From an uncultured Butyricicoccus sp. (GTDB taxonomy: Bacteria; Bacillota; Clostridia; Oscillospirales; Butyricicoccaceae): a DNA stretch of 64,000 nucleotides. The position numbers were made by a program, and so were the translations under genes. Location: positions 1 through 64,000 of the forward strand of contig CAJFUJ010000061.1 in assembly GCA_904420185.1 (NCBI GenBank). Reading direction: 5' to 3'. Below, piece after piece: positions 46,536 to 57,647 of the stretch; the first letter of the stretch is position 1, and each line of letters opens with the position of its first letter. Under the pieces are notes generated by a model. The model had not been told where the DNA came from. It searched no databases and was given only the letters and a program-made list of their open reading frames with translations.

Positions 46536-47249
46536 TTATTTCCCGCCGAGCGGGGCAGCTCTGATACGTGCAAAACGGCGCGGATATTTTTCCGGCGTCT
46601 CTCGAAGTTTTCTAATTTCCACCAGCGCACGGGCAATGCCACTAACCGGTACCATATACCGGTGGATCATCGCCGGGCTGCCACCCAGGATATCGATCGC
46701 CGTTTGTGCGTCCGCGACCTCATCCGCACAGCCCTCAGCTTTCATCGCAAGGAAAGCCCCGCCGGTCCGGACAAGCGGCAATGTCAACTCGCTAAGCACG
46801 CGCAGGTTGGCAACCGCTCGGGAAACTGCCTTGTCAAAGGTCGCGCGATGGGTCTTGGCGTACTCTTCGGCACGGGCGTGCACAGCAGTCACGTTGTCAA
46901 GCCCGAGCGCCGCAATTGCTTCTTGTAAAAAAACCACCCGCTTGTGCAAGGCGTCGAGCAAGATAAACTCGGTTTCCGGACACAAAATCGCCAGCGGCAA
47001 ACCAGGGAACCCGGCGCCGGTCCCCACATCGACCACCTTTTCCCCGGAAATCATATGGGGCGCGACCATTGCGCAGTCCAAAAAGTGACGGCTTATCACT
47101 TCGCTCGGCTCGGTCACTGCGGTCAGATTCATGACCTTGTTTTTTTCCAGCAGCAATGCTGAAAAATCCAAAAACTTATCCACAACTTGTGGACAAACCT
47201 GGGGCAAAATCTGCGCAAGCCCGTTTGTAAGCAGCTCCCGCTCGTTCAT
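46536..47249 (-). CDS. rsmG: 16S rRNA (guanine527-N7)-methyltransferase
   Basis: [27 protein letters not shown]. Confidence 0.95.
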   Translation of the reverse strand: MNERELLTNGLAQILPQVCPQVVDKFLDFSALLLEKNKVMNLTAVTEPSEVISRHFLDCAMVAPHMISGEKVVDVGTGAGFPGLPLAILCPETEFILLDALHKRVVFLQEAIAALGLDNVTAVHARAEEYAKTHRATFDKAVSRAVANLRVLSELTLPLVRTGGAFLAMKAEGCADEVADAQTAIDILGGSPAMIHRYMVPVSGIARALVEIRKLRETPEKYPRRFARIRAAPLGGK

Positions 47250-49126
47250 TTATCTGTCCCCTTTCCAGTTTCCAAATAAATCAGCAGTGCAGTCAAATCG
47301 GCGGGCGACACGCCCGAAATACGGCTGGCCCGGCCCAGATTGACCGGTCGGATACGGCTGAGCTTTTGGCGGGCCTCAATGCGCAGCGAAGGGACAGCTT
47401 GGTAATCGATATCCGCTGGCAGCGGACGGCTTTCCATCTTGCGGAACTGTTCAACATCGCGCAGCTGCCGCTTGATATAGCCCTCATATTTCACACGGAT
47501 TTCCACCTGTTCCCGAATGACAGCCGGCAGCGCCGGGCGTTCCGGATCAAATGGGGCCAAGGCATCATAGCCGATTTCCGGCCGCCGTAGCAGCTCAATC
47601 AATTTGCCGCCTGTCTTTAGAGGGGCTGAATTACAGCTTTGCAAAAAGGCTTGCAGGGCTTGGGAGGGAGCAATCCCGACCTTTGCCAGTCGTTCGATCT
47701 CCCGCGCAACTGTTTCATACTTTTGCTTTGTGCGAGCCAGGCGCTCCTGGCTGTTCAAGCCCACACGCGCCCCGATCTCGACGAGCCGCTCGTCGGCGTT
47801 ATCTTGCCGCAACAACAGCCGGTATTCTGAACGAGAGGTCATCATGCGGTAGGGTTCGTTGGCGCCGCAGGTGACCAAATCGTCAATCAGCGTGCCGATA
47901 TAGCCATCTGCACGGTCCAAGATCATGGGCGGCTGGCCCTTGAGTTTGAGGGCTGCGTTCACGCCCGCCACTAGCCCTTGCGCCGCTGCCTCCTCGTAGC
48001 CAGACGAACCGTTGAACTGCCCAGCGCCGTATAGGCCTGCAACCTGCTTGCATTCCAAGGTGGGCAGCAAGGCAGTTGGGTCGATGCAATCATACTCGAT
48101 GGCATATGCCGGGCGCATCACTTCTGCATGTGCAAAGCCGGGTACGGTGCGCAGCATTTGGATCTGCACATCCTCGGGCATGGACGAGGAAAAACCCTGG
48201 ACATACATCTCTTCGGTGTCCAGACCCATGGGCTCGATGAACAGCTGGTGGCGCGGCTTATCGGCAAAGCGAACCACTTTGTCCTCGATTGATGGGCAGT
48301 ACCGCGGGCCAATTCCGTCAATTTTGCCCGAAAAAAGCGGCGAACGGTCCAGATTGTCTCGGATCACCTGATGGGTCTGAGTGTTTGTATAGGTCAAATA
48401 ACACACTACGCGGTTTTTCGGAGGCTGGCCGGTTTCAAATGAAAACGGAATGATCTCCTCCTCGCCTTCCTGCACCTCCAGGCCGGCAAAATCGATTGAG
48501 CGCCGGTTGACGCGCGGCGGTGTGCCGGTCTTGAAGCGCATCAGCGGCAGCCCCAGCGCGCGCAGGCAATCGGTCAAGCGGGTAGCTGCAAACATCCCAT
48601 CCGGCCCGCCTTGTTGGGTATATTCACCGATGATGATGCGGCCGCCCAGGTATGTGCCTGAACAAATAATCGCTGCGCGGCAACCGTACCGTGCCCCGGT
48701 CGCGGTTTGGACCGCGCAGACCGCACCATCCTGCACGGCAATCGACACAACCTCGGCCTGCTTGAGCGAAAGATTTTCGGTGCGTTCGAGCGCGTGCTTC
48801 ATATACTTTTTGTAATCGACCCGGTCGGCCTGCGCACGCAATGAATGCACGGCCGGTCCTTTGCCGCGGTTGAGCATCCGGTACTGGATGCACGCAGCAT
48901 CCGCTGCCTTTGCCATCTCGCCGCCCAATGCATCGATTTCACGGACCAAGTGTCCCTTGGCCGTGCCTCCAATGGCCGGATTGCACGGCATATTGCCAAC
49001 CGCGTCCAAATTGATCGTAAAACAAACAACTTTGCATCCCAGCCGCGCACCGGCCAACGCGGCCTCAATGCCCGCATGCCCTGCGCCAATCACTGCAATG
49101 TCAAAGTTGCCCGCATCAAAAGACAT
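47246..49126 (-). CDS. mnmG: tRNA uridine-5-carboxymethylaminomethyl enzyme MnmG
   Basis: [49 protein letters not shown] before ATG 49126. Confidence 0.96.
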   Translation of the reverse strand: MSFDAGNFDIAVIGAGHAGIEAALAGARLGCKVVCFTINLDAVGNMPCNPAIGGTAKGHLVREIDALGGEMAKAADAACIQYRMLNRGKGPAVHSLRAQADRVDYKKYMKHALERTENLSLKQAEVVSIAVQDGAVCAVQTATGARYGCRAAIICSGTYLGGRIIIGEYTQQGGPDGMFAATRLTDCLRALGLPLMRFKTGTPPRVNRRSIDFAGLEVQEGEEEIIPFSFETGQPPKNRVVCYLTYTNTQTHQVIRDNLDRSPLFSGKIDGIGPRYCPSIEDKVVRFADKPRHQLFIEPMGLDTEEMYVQGFSSSMPEDVQIQMLRTVPGFAHAEVMRPAYAIEYDCIDPTALLPTLECKQVAGLYGAGQFNGSSGYEEAAAQGLVAGVNAALKLKGQPPMILDRADGYIGTLIDDLVTCGANEPYRMMTSRSEYRLLLRQDNADERLVEIGARVGLNSQERLARTKQKYETVAREIERLAKVGIAPSQALQAFLQSCNSAPLKTGGKLIELLRRPEIGYDALAPFDPERPALPAVIREQVEIRVKYEGYIKRQLRDVEQFRKMESRPLPADIDYQAVPSLRIEARQKLSRIRPVNLGRASRISGVSPADLTALLIYLETGKGTDK

Positions 49127-49441
49127 TTTGGCAAACCTCCTTTTGGCAAAATACAGCAAGATATTCGCTTGTATGTTGCCTGTCTGACAAGTTTTTCTCT
49201 CCAGCTGCTGTTGTTGATAACTCTGTGTACACTGGGTATAACTCTGCGTAAAGTTTTTACTTATTGTATGAAATTAATATATTATTACAAATTGTAAACT
49301 TTCATCAACGTGTTTTCCACCTATTTACACATATTAATCCACAATCTGTTTCAATCCACGCTCGACTTCCAACTCCTGTATGTCTTTTATCTATGTTCAG
49401 CAGCATCGGTTTTATAAATTTTAAAAATATAACATCCTATC

Positions 49442-50797
49442 TCATTTTCCAACACAAAACCGGTGGAAAATGTCCTGGATAATATCTTCCCGTACGTCCT
49501 CGCCTGTCAATTCCCCTAATGCGCCGATTGCACCTTCCACATCCAAGAGTACCGCGTCTGGCGTGACGCCCGCCGCAACCGCATCGGCCGCTTGTGTACA
49601 GCACACAGCTGCCCGGCGCAACGCATCGGCCTGTCGGGCGTTGGTAATCACACCACCATCAAAAATTGTTCCTTCCAACCCAGCACAGGAAAGTAGCGCT
49701 TGGCGCAGGTCATCCAACCCCTGCCCTTGTTTGGCACTGACATGTACTACGTAGCCAAAGCCCTCTGGTATCTCCGCTTGCATTGGCTTATCACATTTGT
49801 TGACAACCAGTAGCGCTTTTGGCGCTTGCCGCGCCCAGTCCAACGCTTCCCGATCCTCGTCGGTTAACGGCACACTTCCATCAATCACTGCCAAAACCAG
49901 CCCTGCTGTCTGGGCTGCACGCTGGGCGCGTTCCACTCCGATTTTTTCTACTGGATCAGCTGTATCTCGTAGGCCTGCTGTATCTTGCAATCGCAGGCAA
50001 AGCGGACCAATCCGCACGGTTTCCTCAATGGTATCGCGCGTCGTCCCGGCGATCTCGGTGACAATTGCGCGCGCATATCCGACCAAGCCATTGAGCAATG
50101 TGGATTTTCCCACATTGGGCCGGCCGACAATGGCGCAGGGCAATCCCTCGCGCAAAATTCGCCCGCGCTCATAAGACTGGTACAAAACATCGAGCTGTCC
50201 TGTAATCCGCTCCAAAAGGCTTTGCGCTTGCTGCACAAAAAAGGGTTCAATCTCCTCATCGGGGTAATCAACCACCGCCAAAAAATGCGCAGCCAGTCCA
50301 ACCAGCTCCTGCCGCAGCGTGTGCATCTGCCCACCCGTTGCACCTGCCAACTGTCCGGCTGCATTTTCTGCCGCCTCCATGGTACGCGCAGCAACCAAAT
50401 CTGCCACTGCCTCGGCTTCCATTAAATTCATTTTCCCATTTAAAAAGGCCCGGCGGGTAAATTCCCCGGCCTCCGCTTGCCGCAATCCTTGGGCAAATAA
50501 AGCGGAAAGGGCCTCGCTCAGCACTGCTGGCGAACCATGCAGCTGCAATTCGGCCATGGGTTCGCCTGTGTAGGTTTTTTCCCCGGGGAATCGCACGGCC
50601 ATGCATTGATCGATGGTCCGTCCATCGCGCGCGAAAAGCGTGCCATAGATCAACATCCGCGGCGGGCATACGGAAAATTGTTTCCCTGAAGCTGGGCGAA
50701 AGATCGCTTCCACTGCTGCATCCGCCTGTTTACCGGAAATGCGGATCACACCAATTGCACCACCAGGCGCGGTCGCAATCGCCGCAATAGTATCCAT
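49442..50797 (-). CDS. mnmE: tRNA modification GTPase MnmE
   Basis: DTIAAIATAPGGAIGVIRISG, GRPNVGKSTLLN, C-terminal FCVGK. Confidence 0.97.
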   Translation of the reverse strand: MDTIAAIATAPGGAIGVIRISGKQADAAVEAIFRPASGKQFSVCPPRMLIYGTLFARDGRTIDQCMAVRFPGEKTYTGEPMAELQLHGSPAVLSEALSALFAQGLRQAEAGEFTRRAFLNGKMNLMEAEAVADLVAARTMEAAENAAGQLAGATGGQMHTLRQELVGLAAHFLAVVDYPDEEIEPFFVQQAQSLLERITGQLDVLYQSYERGRILREGLPCAIVGRPNVGKSTLLNGLVGYARAIVTEIAGTTRDTIEETVRIGPLCLRLQDTAGLRDTADPVEKIGVERAQRAAQTAGLVLAVIDGSVPLTDEDREALDWARQAPKALLVVNKCDKPMQAEIPEGFGYVVHVSAKQGQGLDDLRQALLSCAGLEGTIFDGGVITNARQADALRRAAVCCTQAADAVAAGVTPDAVLLDVEGAIGALGELTGEDVREDIIQDIFHRFCVGK

Positions 50798-50830
50798 TTT
50801 ATGCCTCCTTTGGAGCAAAATAAGCCATTT

Positions 50831-51325
50831 TCATGATTCCAAACTGGGCAGCGTGTGATAATACAGAAATGTGTCTCGATAGGTCCCATCTTTTGCGTGG
50901 AACCCGCCCGGCATTCGGCCGATGCGCACAAATCCCAGAGACTCATACAGAGCAATCGCCCGGGTATTTTGCTCGACAACGGCGTTAAAAATTAACAGCC
51001 GGTACCCTAGCTGCGCAGCAGTCTCCATACAGTGGCAGACCAATGCCCGGCCGGCCCCTTTTCCCCGCCAATCAGCACGCACCGCATAGCTAGCGTTGCA
51101 CTGGTGACCACACCGGCCGGCATGATTGGGATGCAAAATGTACAACCCCACCACGGTCTCCCCTTCACATGCAACACCAGTAAAATCCTGGCTGCTGAAA
51201 AAGTCCTGCCCAGACAAGGCATCCAGCGGTTGGATCTGCGGGAAGGCTTCGCCTTCTTCCACCTCTGCATTCCAGATTTCCAGCATCTGTGCTAAATCTT
51301 GTGCCTGAAACCGACGAATCTCCAT
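50831..51325 (-). CDS. GNAT family N-acetyltransferase
   Basis: RADWRGKGAGRALVCHCMETA acetyl-CoA motif, YESLGF. Confidence 0.88.
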   Translation of the reverse strand: MEIRRFQAQDLAQMLEIWNAEVEEGEAFPQIQPLDALSGQDFFSSQDFTGVACEGETVVGLYILHPNHAGRCGHQCNASYAVRADWRGKGAGRALVCHCMETAAQLGYRLLIFNAVVEQNTRAIALYESLGFVRIGRMPGGFHAKDGTYRDTFLYYHTLPSLES

Positions 51326-51385
51326 ATAGTTCCTCCTGACGAAAAAACCGGGCGGGCGCAAGGCCCGCCCAGTCCGGCTGTTTTC

Positions 51386-52381
51386 TTATTCTCGATTGCC
51401 GCGATTGCCCGAACGCGGCTGGAAGCCACGGCGCGGCGGCCGCGACGGTCCATCAGGCGCAATGACTACCCGGCGGCCAGGTTCAACACCTGTTGAATAG
51501 GTCGTCACACCCCGGAAATCCTGCAACGATGCGTGGATAATCCGGCGCTCATAGGGATTCATCGGCTCCAGCGTCATGGCTTTATGGTACTTTGATACCT
51601 TGACCGCCATTTTCCGCGCCAACCGCTCCAGGCTTTCCGCCCGCTTTGCACGGTAGTTTTCGGTATCAATTGTCAGCCGCAAGTGCTCTTCGCTGTTTTT
51701 ATTCAGCACCAAACTCGTCAGGTATTGGATTGCATCCAGTGTGTCACCACGGCGTCCAATTACCGGGCCCATATCTGGACCAGAAATATCAATGCGCACA
51801 TGGTCAGGCTCACTGATATTCAGCACAATTGCTTTGCCCTCGATATTCATCTTTTCCAACAGGCCATTGACAAATGCGACAGCTTCCTTTGCCTGCTGCG
51901 AAATCTGCTCCTCCGGCATTGGTACTGGATCAATATACGGTACAATCGGCGGATGCGCTGCGCGTCCCTCCCGCGGCGACCGCGGCGGGCGCTCTGTACG
52001 CTCTGCGCGAGGCTTGTCCGCCTTTTTTTCGCGCACCGGCGGTTTTTCACCCTTGGGTGCGGCTTTAACAAGATGGGGTGTTGTCAGGCGTGGGTCGCTT
52101 GACGCAATATTCTGAAAGTCCGCCGGCTTTTGCGCCAACTTTTTTTCCGGACGGCTTTCTGACTTTTTGTCCGGCTTTGGTGCCTCTTTTACCGGCGCTT
52201 CGTCCGGTGCTTCATAGGTGACCCGGATTTTAGCGTCAGCCGCACCAATGCCAAGAAACCCCTTTTTCCCATTGTCCAATACCTCAACCGAAACATCATC
52301 GCGATCCATATGCAGGAATTCCAGTGCCTTTTCAATCGCAATATCGCGCGTCGCACCGGTCATTTCAATGCTTTTTTGCAT
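51386..52381 (-). CDS. jag: Jag/KhpB RNA-binding protein (Jag_N, KH, R3H)
   Basis: EKALEFLHMDRDDVSVEVLDNGKKGFLGIG, GPVIGRRGDTLDAIQYLTSLVLN, NPYERRIIHASLQ. Confidence 0.95.
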   Translation of the reverse strand: MQKSIEMTGATRDIAIEKALEFLHMDRDDVSVEVLDNGKKGFLGIGAADAKIRVTYEAPDEAPVKEAPKPDKKSESRPEKKLAQKPADFQNIASSDPRLTTPHLVKAAPKGEKPPVREKKADKPRAERTERPPRSPREGRAAHPPIVPYIDPVPMPEEQISQQAKEAVAFVNGLLEKMNIEGKAIVLNISEPDHVRIDISGPDMGPVIGRRGDTLDAIQYLTSLVLNKNSEEHLRLTIDTENYRAKRAESLERLARKMAVKVSKYHKAMTLEPMNPYERRIIHASLQDFRGVTTYSTGVEPGRRVVIAPDGPSRPPRRGFQPRSGNRGNRE

Positions 52382-52384
52382 AGC

Positions 52385-53299
52385 TTATGTTCCTTCCTTT
52401 TTCTTTTTCCCTTTTTCCGGCTGTTTTTCTGGGATTGGATGGCGTTTTCGAATGATTTTCGTCATAATAATTTCCTGAACACAGGTAAAAATGTTGTTGA
52501 AAATCCAATAAACGCCGATCGCCGCTGGAAACTGAAATGCAAAATAAATACTCATCAGCGGCATCAGATAGATCATGACTTTCATGCTTCCTTGCAGCTG
52601 ATTTTTCTGCATGCGCTGCAAAATCCACGAAGACATAAATGCCGAAAAGCCGGAAAGCAACGGAATCAGAACCAAAAGATTGAGCCCCAACGAGGGCGTA
52701 ACCGACAAGTCGATCCCAAAGAAATCAAAATTCATCGGCTGCAACAGGCTTGCAATCGTATCGGATAGCCCGGCAATTTCAGGATCTAACTGGCCATTAT
52801 GAAAAAACTGATTGCAGGCCTGGGCAATTTGCGTTTGAATGGTGTATGAATTTTGGTCGGTAATCTCAATGCCGACCTGCTGGGCCAACAGATTGATATC
52901 CTGTCCTGTATCGGTCGGCAGACCGCCAGACAGGCCCATCATAAAATTCATTGGCTTGACCACGGCATAATATAAGCCCATCATAACAAGCAAGGGGATA
53001 AAGGTCGGCAAACAGCCAGACATTGGGCTAACGCCCTCTTTCTCGTACAGTTTGCTGATCTCTTCATTCATTTTCATCTTATTGTTGGCATATTTTTTCT
53101 GAATCTGCTGCATTTGCCCTTGCAGGGCAGACATACGCAGCATATTCTTTTTTCCGTGGTAAGAAATCGGCAATATAACGAGCTTTACCAACAGGGCAAA
53201 CAAAATAATTGCCAAACCATAGGACTGCACCGAGCCGTAAATCACGTTGAGCAGCATGCCCAGCGGCCGGACAATAATGATACCAAAAATATCACCCAT
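52385..53299 (-). CDS. yidC: membrane protein insertase YidC
   Basis: YGLAIILFALLVKLVILPISYHGKKNMLRM, IPLLVMMGLYYAV. Confidence 0.94.
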   Translation of the reverse strand: MGDIFGIIIVRPLGMLLNVIYGSVQSYGLAIILFALLVKLVILPISYHGKKNMLRMSALQGQMQQIQKKYANNKMKMNEEISKLYEKEGVSPMSGCLPTFIPLLVMMGLYYAVVKPMNFMMGLSGGLPTDTGQDINLLAQQVGIEITDQNSYTIQTQIAQACNQFFHNGQLDPEIAGLSDTIASLLQPMNFDFFGIDLSVTPSLGLNLLVLIPLLSGFSAFMSSWILQRMQKNQLQGSMKVMIYLMPLMSIYFAFQFPAAIGVYWIFNNIFTCVQEIIMTKIIRKRHPIPEKQPEKGKKKKEGT

Positions 53300-53394
53300 G
53301 TGTTTAACTATCCTCCAAAGTTCGCGTTTTCATGCCGTTGCGCGCCCCATAGCTGCGCTTTGGCCGCTTTCCTGCCCCCTTCCGCAGGAGGGAT

Positions 53395-53607
53395 TCAAGG
53401 AACCGGGTCATAAACATCGTGCTTGGAAAATGGGTGGCACCGGCAAATGCGTTTGAAGGCGAGCCAGCCCCCCTTGAAGGCGCCATATTTTTCAATGGCC
53501 TCCACCGCATATTGCGAGCAGGTTGGTATATACCGGCATCGCGGCGCCATACACGGCGAAATACATTTTTGATAAAACCGAATTCCCGCTAAAAAAAAGC
53601 GTTTCAC
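53395..53607 (-). CDS. yidD: membrane protein insertion efficiency factor YidD
   Basis: [37 protein letters not shown] start overlapping rnpA stop. Confidence 0.92.
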   Translation of the reverse strand: MKRFFLAGIRFYQKCISPCMAPRCRYIPTCSQYAVEAIEKYGAFKGGWLAFKRICRCHPFSKHDVYDPVP

Positions 53608-53963
53608 GCTTTTTCGCCTCCATTTTCCGAACAGACAAGACCCAATTTTTTCATTGCGCGCAACAGTTCGCGCTCTGTACGTGCACAATTCGCACCTACC
53701 ATACGCACACGTGCAACCAAAATCAGGTCATAACCCGTTATGATTTCATCTTCATGCAGACGGTATGCTTCCCGGAGCAAGCGCTTGATGCGATTACGCG
53801 TCACCGCTCCTCCCAGCTTTGGACTCACCGTCAGCCCAATGCGGCTGAATGAACGACGGTTTTTCAGCGCATATACCACTAAAAAAGGTGTAGCAGCCGA
53901 TTTACCACGCCGATACAGCCGGCGGAATTCATAATTTTGTTTGATACGATAGGTATGCTTCAT
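53604..53963 (-). CDS. rnpA: ribonuclease P protein component
   Basis: [26 protein letters not shown]. Confidence 0.95.
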   Translation of the reverse strand: MKHTYRIKQNYEFRRLYRRGKSAATPFLVVYALKNRRSFSRIGLTVSPKLGGAVTRNRIKRLLREAYRLHEDEIITGYDLILVARVRMVGANCARTERELLRAMKKLGLVCSENGGEKA

Positions 53964-54234
53964 AAAAAGGCGTTCCTAATATCCAAAAAAGAGAAGAACC
54001 ATTTTCTCCGATGCCCGGGAGACCGGCCTACTCGCTTACCGCAAACACAATTCAAATACTTTTTGCGGTCTATCCGGCAGGTTTTTCTATTTGGATCTTC
54101 TACCCTGCCGGACCGAATTGTATCGCATAGAAAATCCAAACCAAAAAATCTTTTAAAAAAGGGGCCGCGAAACCGACGGCCCCATATAAAATTCCGGCAA
54201 AGCCGGAAAGCGCAAAACATCTAACACCTACGGT

Positions 54235-54369
54235 TTAGTGGGTCAGACGTGCGCGGCCCTTCGCACGGCGACGAGCCAGCACTTTACGGCCGTTCGAAGT
54301 CGACATTCTCTTGCGGAAGCCATGCTCCTTGCTACGCTGACGCTTCTTGGGCTGATAGGTTCTCAGCAT
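54235..54369 (-). CDS. rpmH: 50S ribosomal protein L34
   Basis: [44 protein letters not shown] (44 aa, below ORF-track cutoff). Confidence 0.98.
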   Translation of the reverse strand: MLRTYQPKKRQRSKEHGFRKRMSTSNGRKVLARRRAKGRARLTH

Positions 54370-54583
54370 TTCTTTAGCACCTCCTACTGCATCTTAAATC
54401 AATGGGCACCGGCACAGGTCCAAACCGCCATTGTATATGCTAGCTATTTAGGCATATGCCGCTGCCTGTCCAATGCAATCTGAATCAGTATTTATTATAG
54501 GCACAAACCGACAGCCATGTCAAGGAGTTTTTCCCTTTCCCTTAAAAATTTTCGGTTCATCCACACCCTCGACAATTTCAGAT

Positions 54584-54592
54584 TTATCCACA
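54584..54592 (+). promoter_or_regulatory. DnaA box upstream of dnaA
   Basis: TTATCCACA. Confidence 0.75.
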
Positions 54593-54854
54593 GGTTTTCC
54601 AAGATTAAACTAGCTACTCCTTTTTAGTTCACAAGAAATTGTATGGATAATTCGCAAATATTGCGTATATATCGCATTTATCTGGCGATAAAATATACAA
54701 AAATCAATTTTTCTCTCCAAATATTTTATCTTGCATTCTGTGCATAGCTTGTGGAAAACTTGCGTTCAATCGCCGAATTTTCGTTGAAAGGTAGAGGGCA
54801 GTGTGCTATGATGGAATATGAACAGCACTCGGTAAAAGAGGAGAGAACGAAACT

Positions 54855-56150
54855 ATGAACGGTCCCAACGACGTCCTTAAAATGGCGCTGTCCCATATGG
54901 AAAAAACCATCAGTCCGGTTACGCTATCCGCCTGGTTTGACGATACAGAAGTTGTCTCTCTAACTGGCGATCAGATCACCCTGCGCGCATCCGGTCAATT
55001 TAAAAAGGAAATTATCGAAAGCCGCTTCATCGGTCCCCTATCCGAAGCGATCTCACAAATTTTAGGCGGAAATATCCAGATCCGTATCATTGTAGGCGAC
55101 GAACTGCCCGCTGATAACACACTGATCGGCCTATCCTTCGACGATGAATACACCTTTGAACATTTTATCGTCGGCTCCTCTAACAAATTTGCACATGCTG
55201 CTGCCATTGCAGTGGCCAATAATCCCGCTGAAAATTACAATCCTCTCTTTATTTATGGGCAGTCCGGTCTCGGTAAAACCCATCTATTACATGCAATCGG
55301 CAATGTGATCCACCAAAACCACCCCAATTTCCGCATTATTTACGTGAAAGGTGAAGACTTTACCAACGAACTCGTCACCGCCTTACAAGAAGGTGAAGTT
55401 CCTGCTTTTCGCGGCAAATACCGCATGGCCGACCTACTACTAATCGATGATGTCCAATTCATTGCCGGCAAGGAGCGCACCCAGGAAGAATTTTTCCATA
55501 CCTTCAACGCACTCTATGAATCGGGAAAACAAATCGTCCTCACTTCCGACCGGCCGCCAAAAGAAATGAACACTCTAGAAGATCGCATGAAAACCCGTTT
55601 CGAATGGGGCCTGCTCGCTGATATCCAGCCGCCCGACCTAGAAACCCGCCTAGCCATTATCGCATCCAAAGCGCTCAAACTCGGTTTTGAGCTCCCACGC
55701 GATATTATGTACCAAATCGCAGAAAATCTACAATCCAACGTCCGCCAACTGGAGGGAACAGTAAAAAAAATCAAGGCAAAACACGAGCTCAATGGAGAGC
55801 CTATTACAACAGCTATGGTTGAAAATGTGATTGAAGAGGTCAAATCCATCAATCCCGGCCTCAACCCCACCCCAGACATGATCCTCAAAACGGTTGCCAT
55901 CTTTTATTCCATGCCAGTCGACCAAATCCTGGCCAACAAGCGTTCAAAAGACACCGTCCGTCCCCGCCAAATGGCAATGTATCTTATTCGAAAACTCACC
56001 AACTATTCTCTACCAGAAATCGGTAAAGTTTTTAACCGCGACCACACAACCGTTATGCACGCCTGCAATAAAATCGAGGACGAACGAAAAATCAACCCAG
56101 AAACCGATGATATCATCCGTACCCTCATCGAAAACATTCAAAATCTATAA
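54855..56150 (+). CDS. dnaA: chromosomal replication initiator DnaA
   Basis: IYGQSGLGKTHLLHAIGN, signature RPRQMAMYLIRKLTNYSLPEIGKVFNRDHTTVMHA. Confidence 0.98.
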   Translation: MNGPNDVLKMALSHMEKTISPVTLSAWFDDTEVVSLTGDQITLRASGQFKKEIIESRFIGPLSEAISQILGGNIQIRIIVGDELPADNTLIGLSFDDEYTFEHFIVGSSNKFAHAAAIAVANNPAENYNPLFIYGQSGLGKTHLLHAIGNVIHQNHPNFRIIYVKGEDFTNELVTALQEGEVPAFRGKYRMADLLLIDDVQFIAGKERTQEEFFHTFNALYESGKQIVLTSDRPPKEMNTLEDRMKTRFEWGLLADIQPPDLETRLAIIASKALKLGFELPRDIMYQIAENLQSNVRQLEGTVKKIKAKHELNGEPITTAMVENVIEEVKSINPGLNPTPDMILKTVAIFYSMPVDQILANKRSKDTVRPRQMAMYLIRKLTNYSLPEIGKVFNRDHTTVMHACNKIEDERKINPETDDIIRTLIENIQNL

Positions 56151-56261
56151 CCATATAAAGGATTTGCAAGATTTCCTGCAAATCCAATAAGGGCTTCCCA
56201 AATCAAAACGTAACAAAATGTTTCACAACAACACCCTTACACCCTCCCCACCCCTGCAAAC

Positions 56262-56480
56262 TTATCCACATTCCTCCTGTGGAATCCACAAGAACAACCT
56301 GTGGACAAAAAATACAAAATCCAAACACCCAAAACTTATACCACTGCCCCCACAATCCCCTGTGGATAAAAAAATTCCCGGCAGCTCGAGTAAAAACCAT
56401 GTTATCCACAGTTTCCCCACTACTACTACTACTACTATAATTCTATTCTCTATTTATTCATACCCTATTCCCCGGGAAAC
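56262..56480 (+). other. oriC: oriC unwinding region: DnaA boxes plus (ACT)6 DnaA-trio
   Basis: TTATCCACA 56262-56270 and 56402-56410, TGTGGATAA 56361-56369, ACTACTACTACTACTACT 56419-56436 then AT-rich. Confidence 0.85.
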
Positions 56481-56533
56481 ACGGCAAAAAATCAAACATA
56501 CGCTGTGTATACAAAGAAAGGAACAAATCCATT

Positions 56534-57646
56534 ATGAAATTCTCCTGTGAGAAATCGACTTTAATCGACGCAATCTCTATTGCTTCTCGTGCAGTTTCTT
56601 CAAAATCAACCATTGCCTTACTAGAAGGCTTACGCATCACCGCCGCAGACCAACTGACCCTAGCCGGCTATGATCTATCCATCGGAATTCGCACCAGTGT
56701 CGATGCTGATATTATCGAAGCTGGCGAAATCGTATTAAGTGCAAAATTGTTTGGTGAGATCGTCCGTAAACTCCCCAATGACATTGTCTATGTGGAAACC
56801 GACGAAAAAATGCTTACCACCATCAAATGCGGACGCGCAGTATTCAATCTTGTCGCCTCTGCATCCGACGATTTTCCGCAAATGCCCGAAGTAGATTGCA
56901 CAAAAGAAATCTCTATGCCACAAAAAACTCTGAAATCTATGATTTCTCAAACCATTTTTGCAGTTTCTGATAATGAAGCAAAACCTATTCACACAGGTTG
57001 CCTATTTGAAACCGAGGGAAATCAACTTCATGTCGTTGCAGTAGATGGATACCGGTTATCTGTCAGACGTGAATTATTAGAAAATATGCCAGAAGAAGAT
57101 ATGAAATTTGTCGTTCCTGGCACAGCATTACGGGAAATTGAACGAATCTTAGCCGACGATGAACAGAAAACAGTATCGATTTATCCAGATGAAAAACATA
57201 TTTTGTTCCAGTTTGGATCTACCATCTTGATTACACGCTTGATTGACGGCGAATTTCTCAACTATCGTTCCGCAATTCCGCACGAATTCAATCATATCGT
57301 GCCAATCAACACCCGAGAAATGATCGAATGTATCGAACGTGTCTCCCTTATTGTATCAGAAAAGTTAAAAAATCCGGTACGCATGACCTTCGACGGACCG
57401 GTTGTTAAAATGAGCTGTATTACAGCAGTTGGAAAATCCTATGACGAATGCCCCCTAAATGAACCAGTGGAAGGATTAGAGATTGGATTCAACAACCGAT
57501 ATCTTTTGGACGCTTTACGTGCTTGTACCGACGAACAAGTCATTTTATCCCTGAAGGGTTCGCTCAATCCATTGGTTCTAACACCAACCGAAGGCGATAA
57601 GTTTACCTATTTGGTGTTGCCCGTGCGGCTTAAATCGGGGGAATAA
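56534..57646 (+). CDS. dnaN: DNA polymerase III beta subunit
   Basis: MKFSCEKSTLIDAISIASRAVSSKSTIALLEGLRI...; terminal LPVRLKS. Confidence 0.97.
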   Translation: MKFSCEKSTLIDAISIASRAVSSKSTIALLEGLRITAADQLTLAGYDLSIGIRTSVDADIIEAGEIVLSAKLFGEIVRKLPNDIVYVETDEKMLTTIKCGRAVFNLVASASDDFPQMPEVDCTKEISMPQKTLKSMISQTIFAVSDNEAKPIHTGCLFETEGNQLHVVAVDGYRLSVRRELLENMPEEDMKFVVPGTALREIERILADDEQKTVSIYPDEKHILFQFGSTILITRLIDGEFLNYRSAIPHEFNHIVPINTREMIECIERVSLIVSEKLKNPVRMTFDGPVVKMSCITAVGKSYDECPLNEPVEGLEIGFNNRYLLDALRACTDEQVILSLKGSLNPLVLTPTEGDKFTYLVLPVRLKSGE

Positions 57647-57647
57647 C

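Noticed and set aside
50573-50592. CCCCGGGG palindrome in mnmE as a Noc site
   Set aside because: Wrong core spacing versus NBS (three or more mismatches) and within coding sequence
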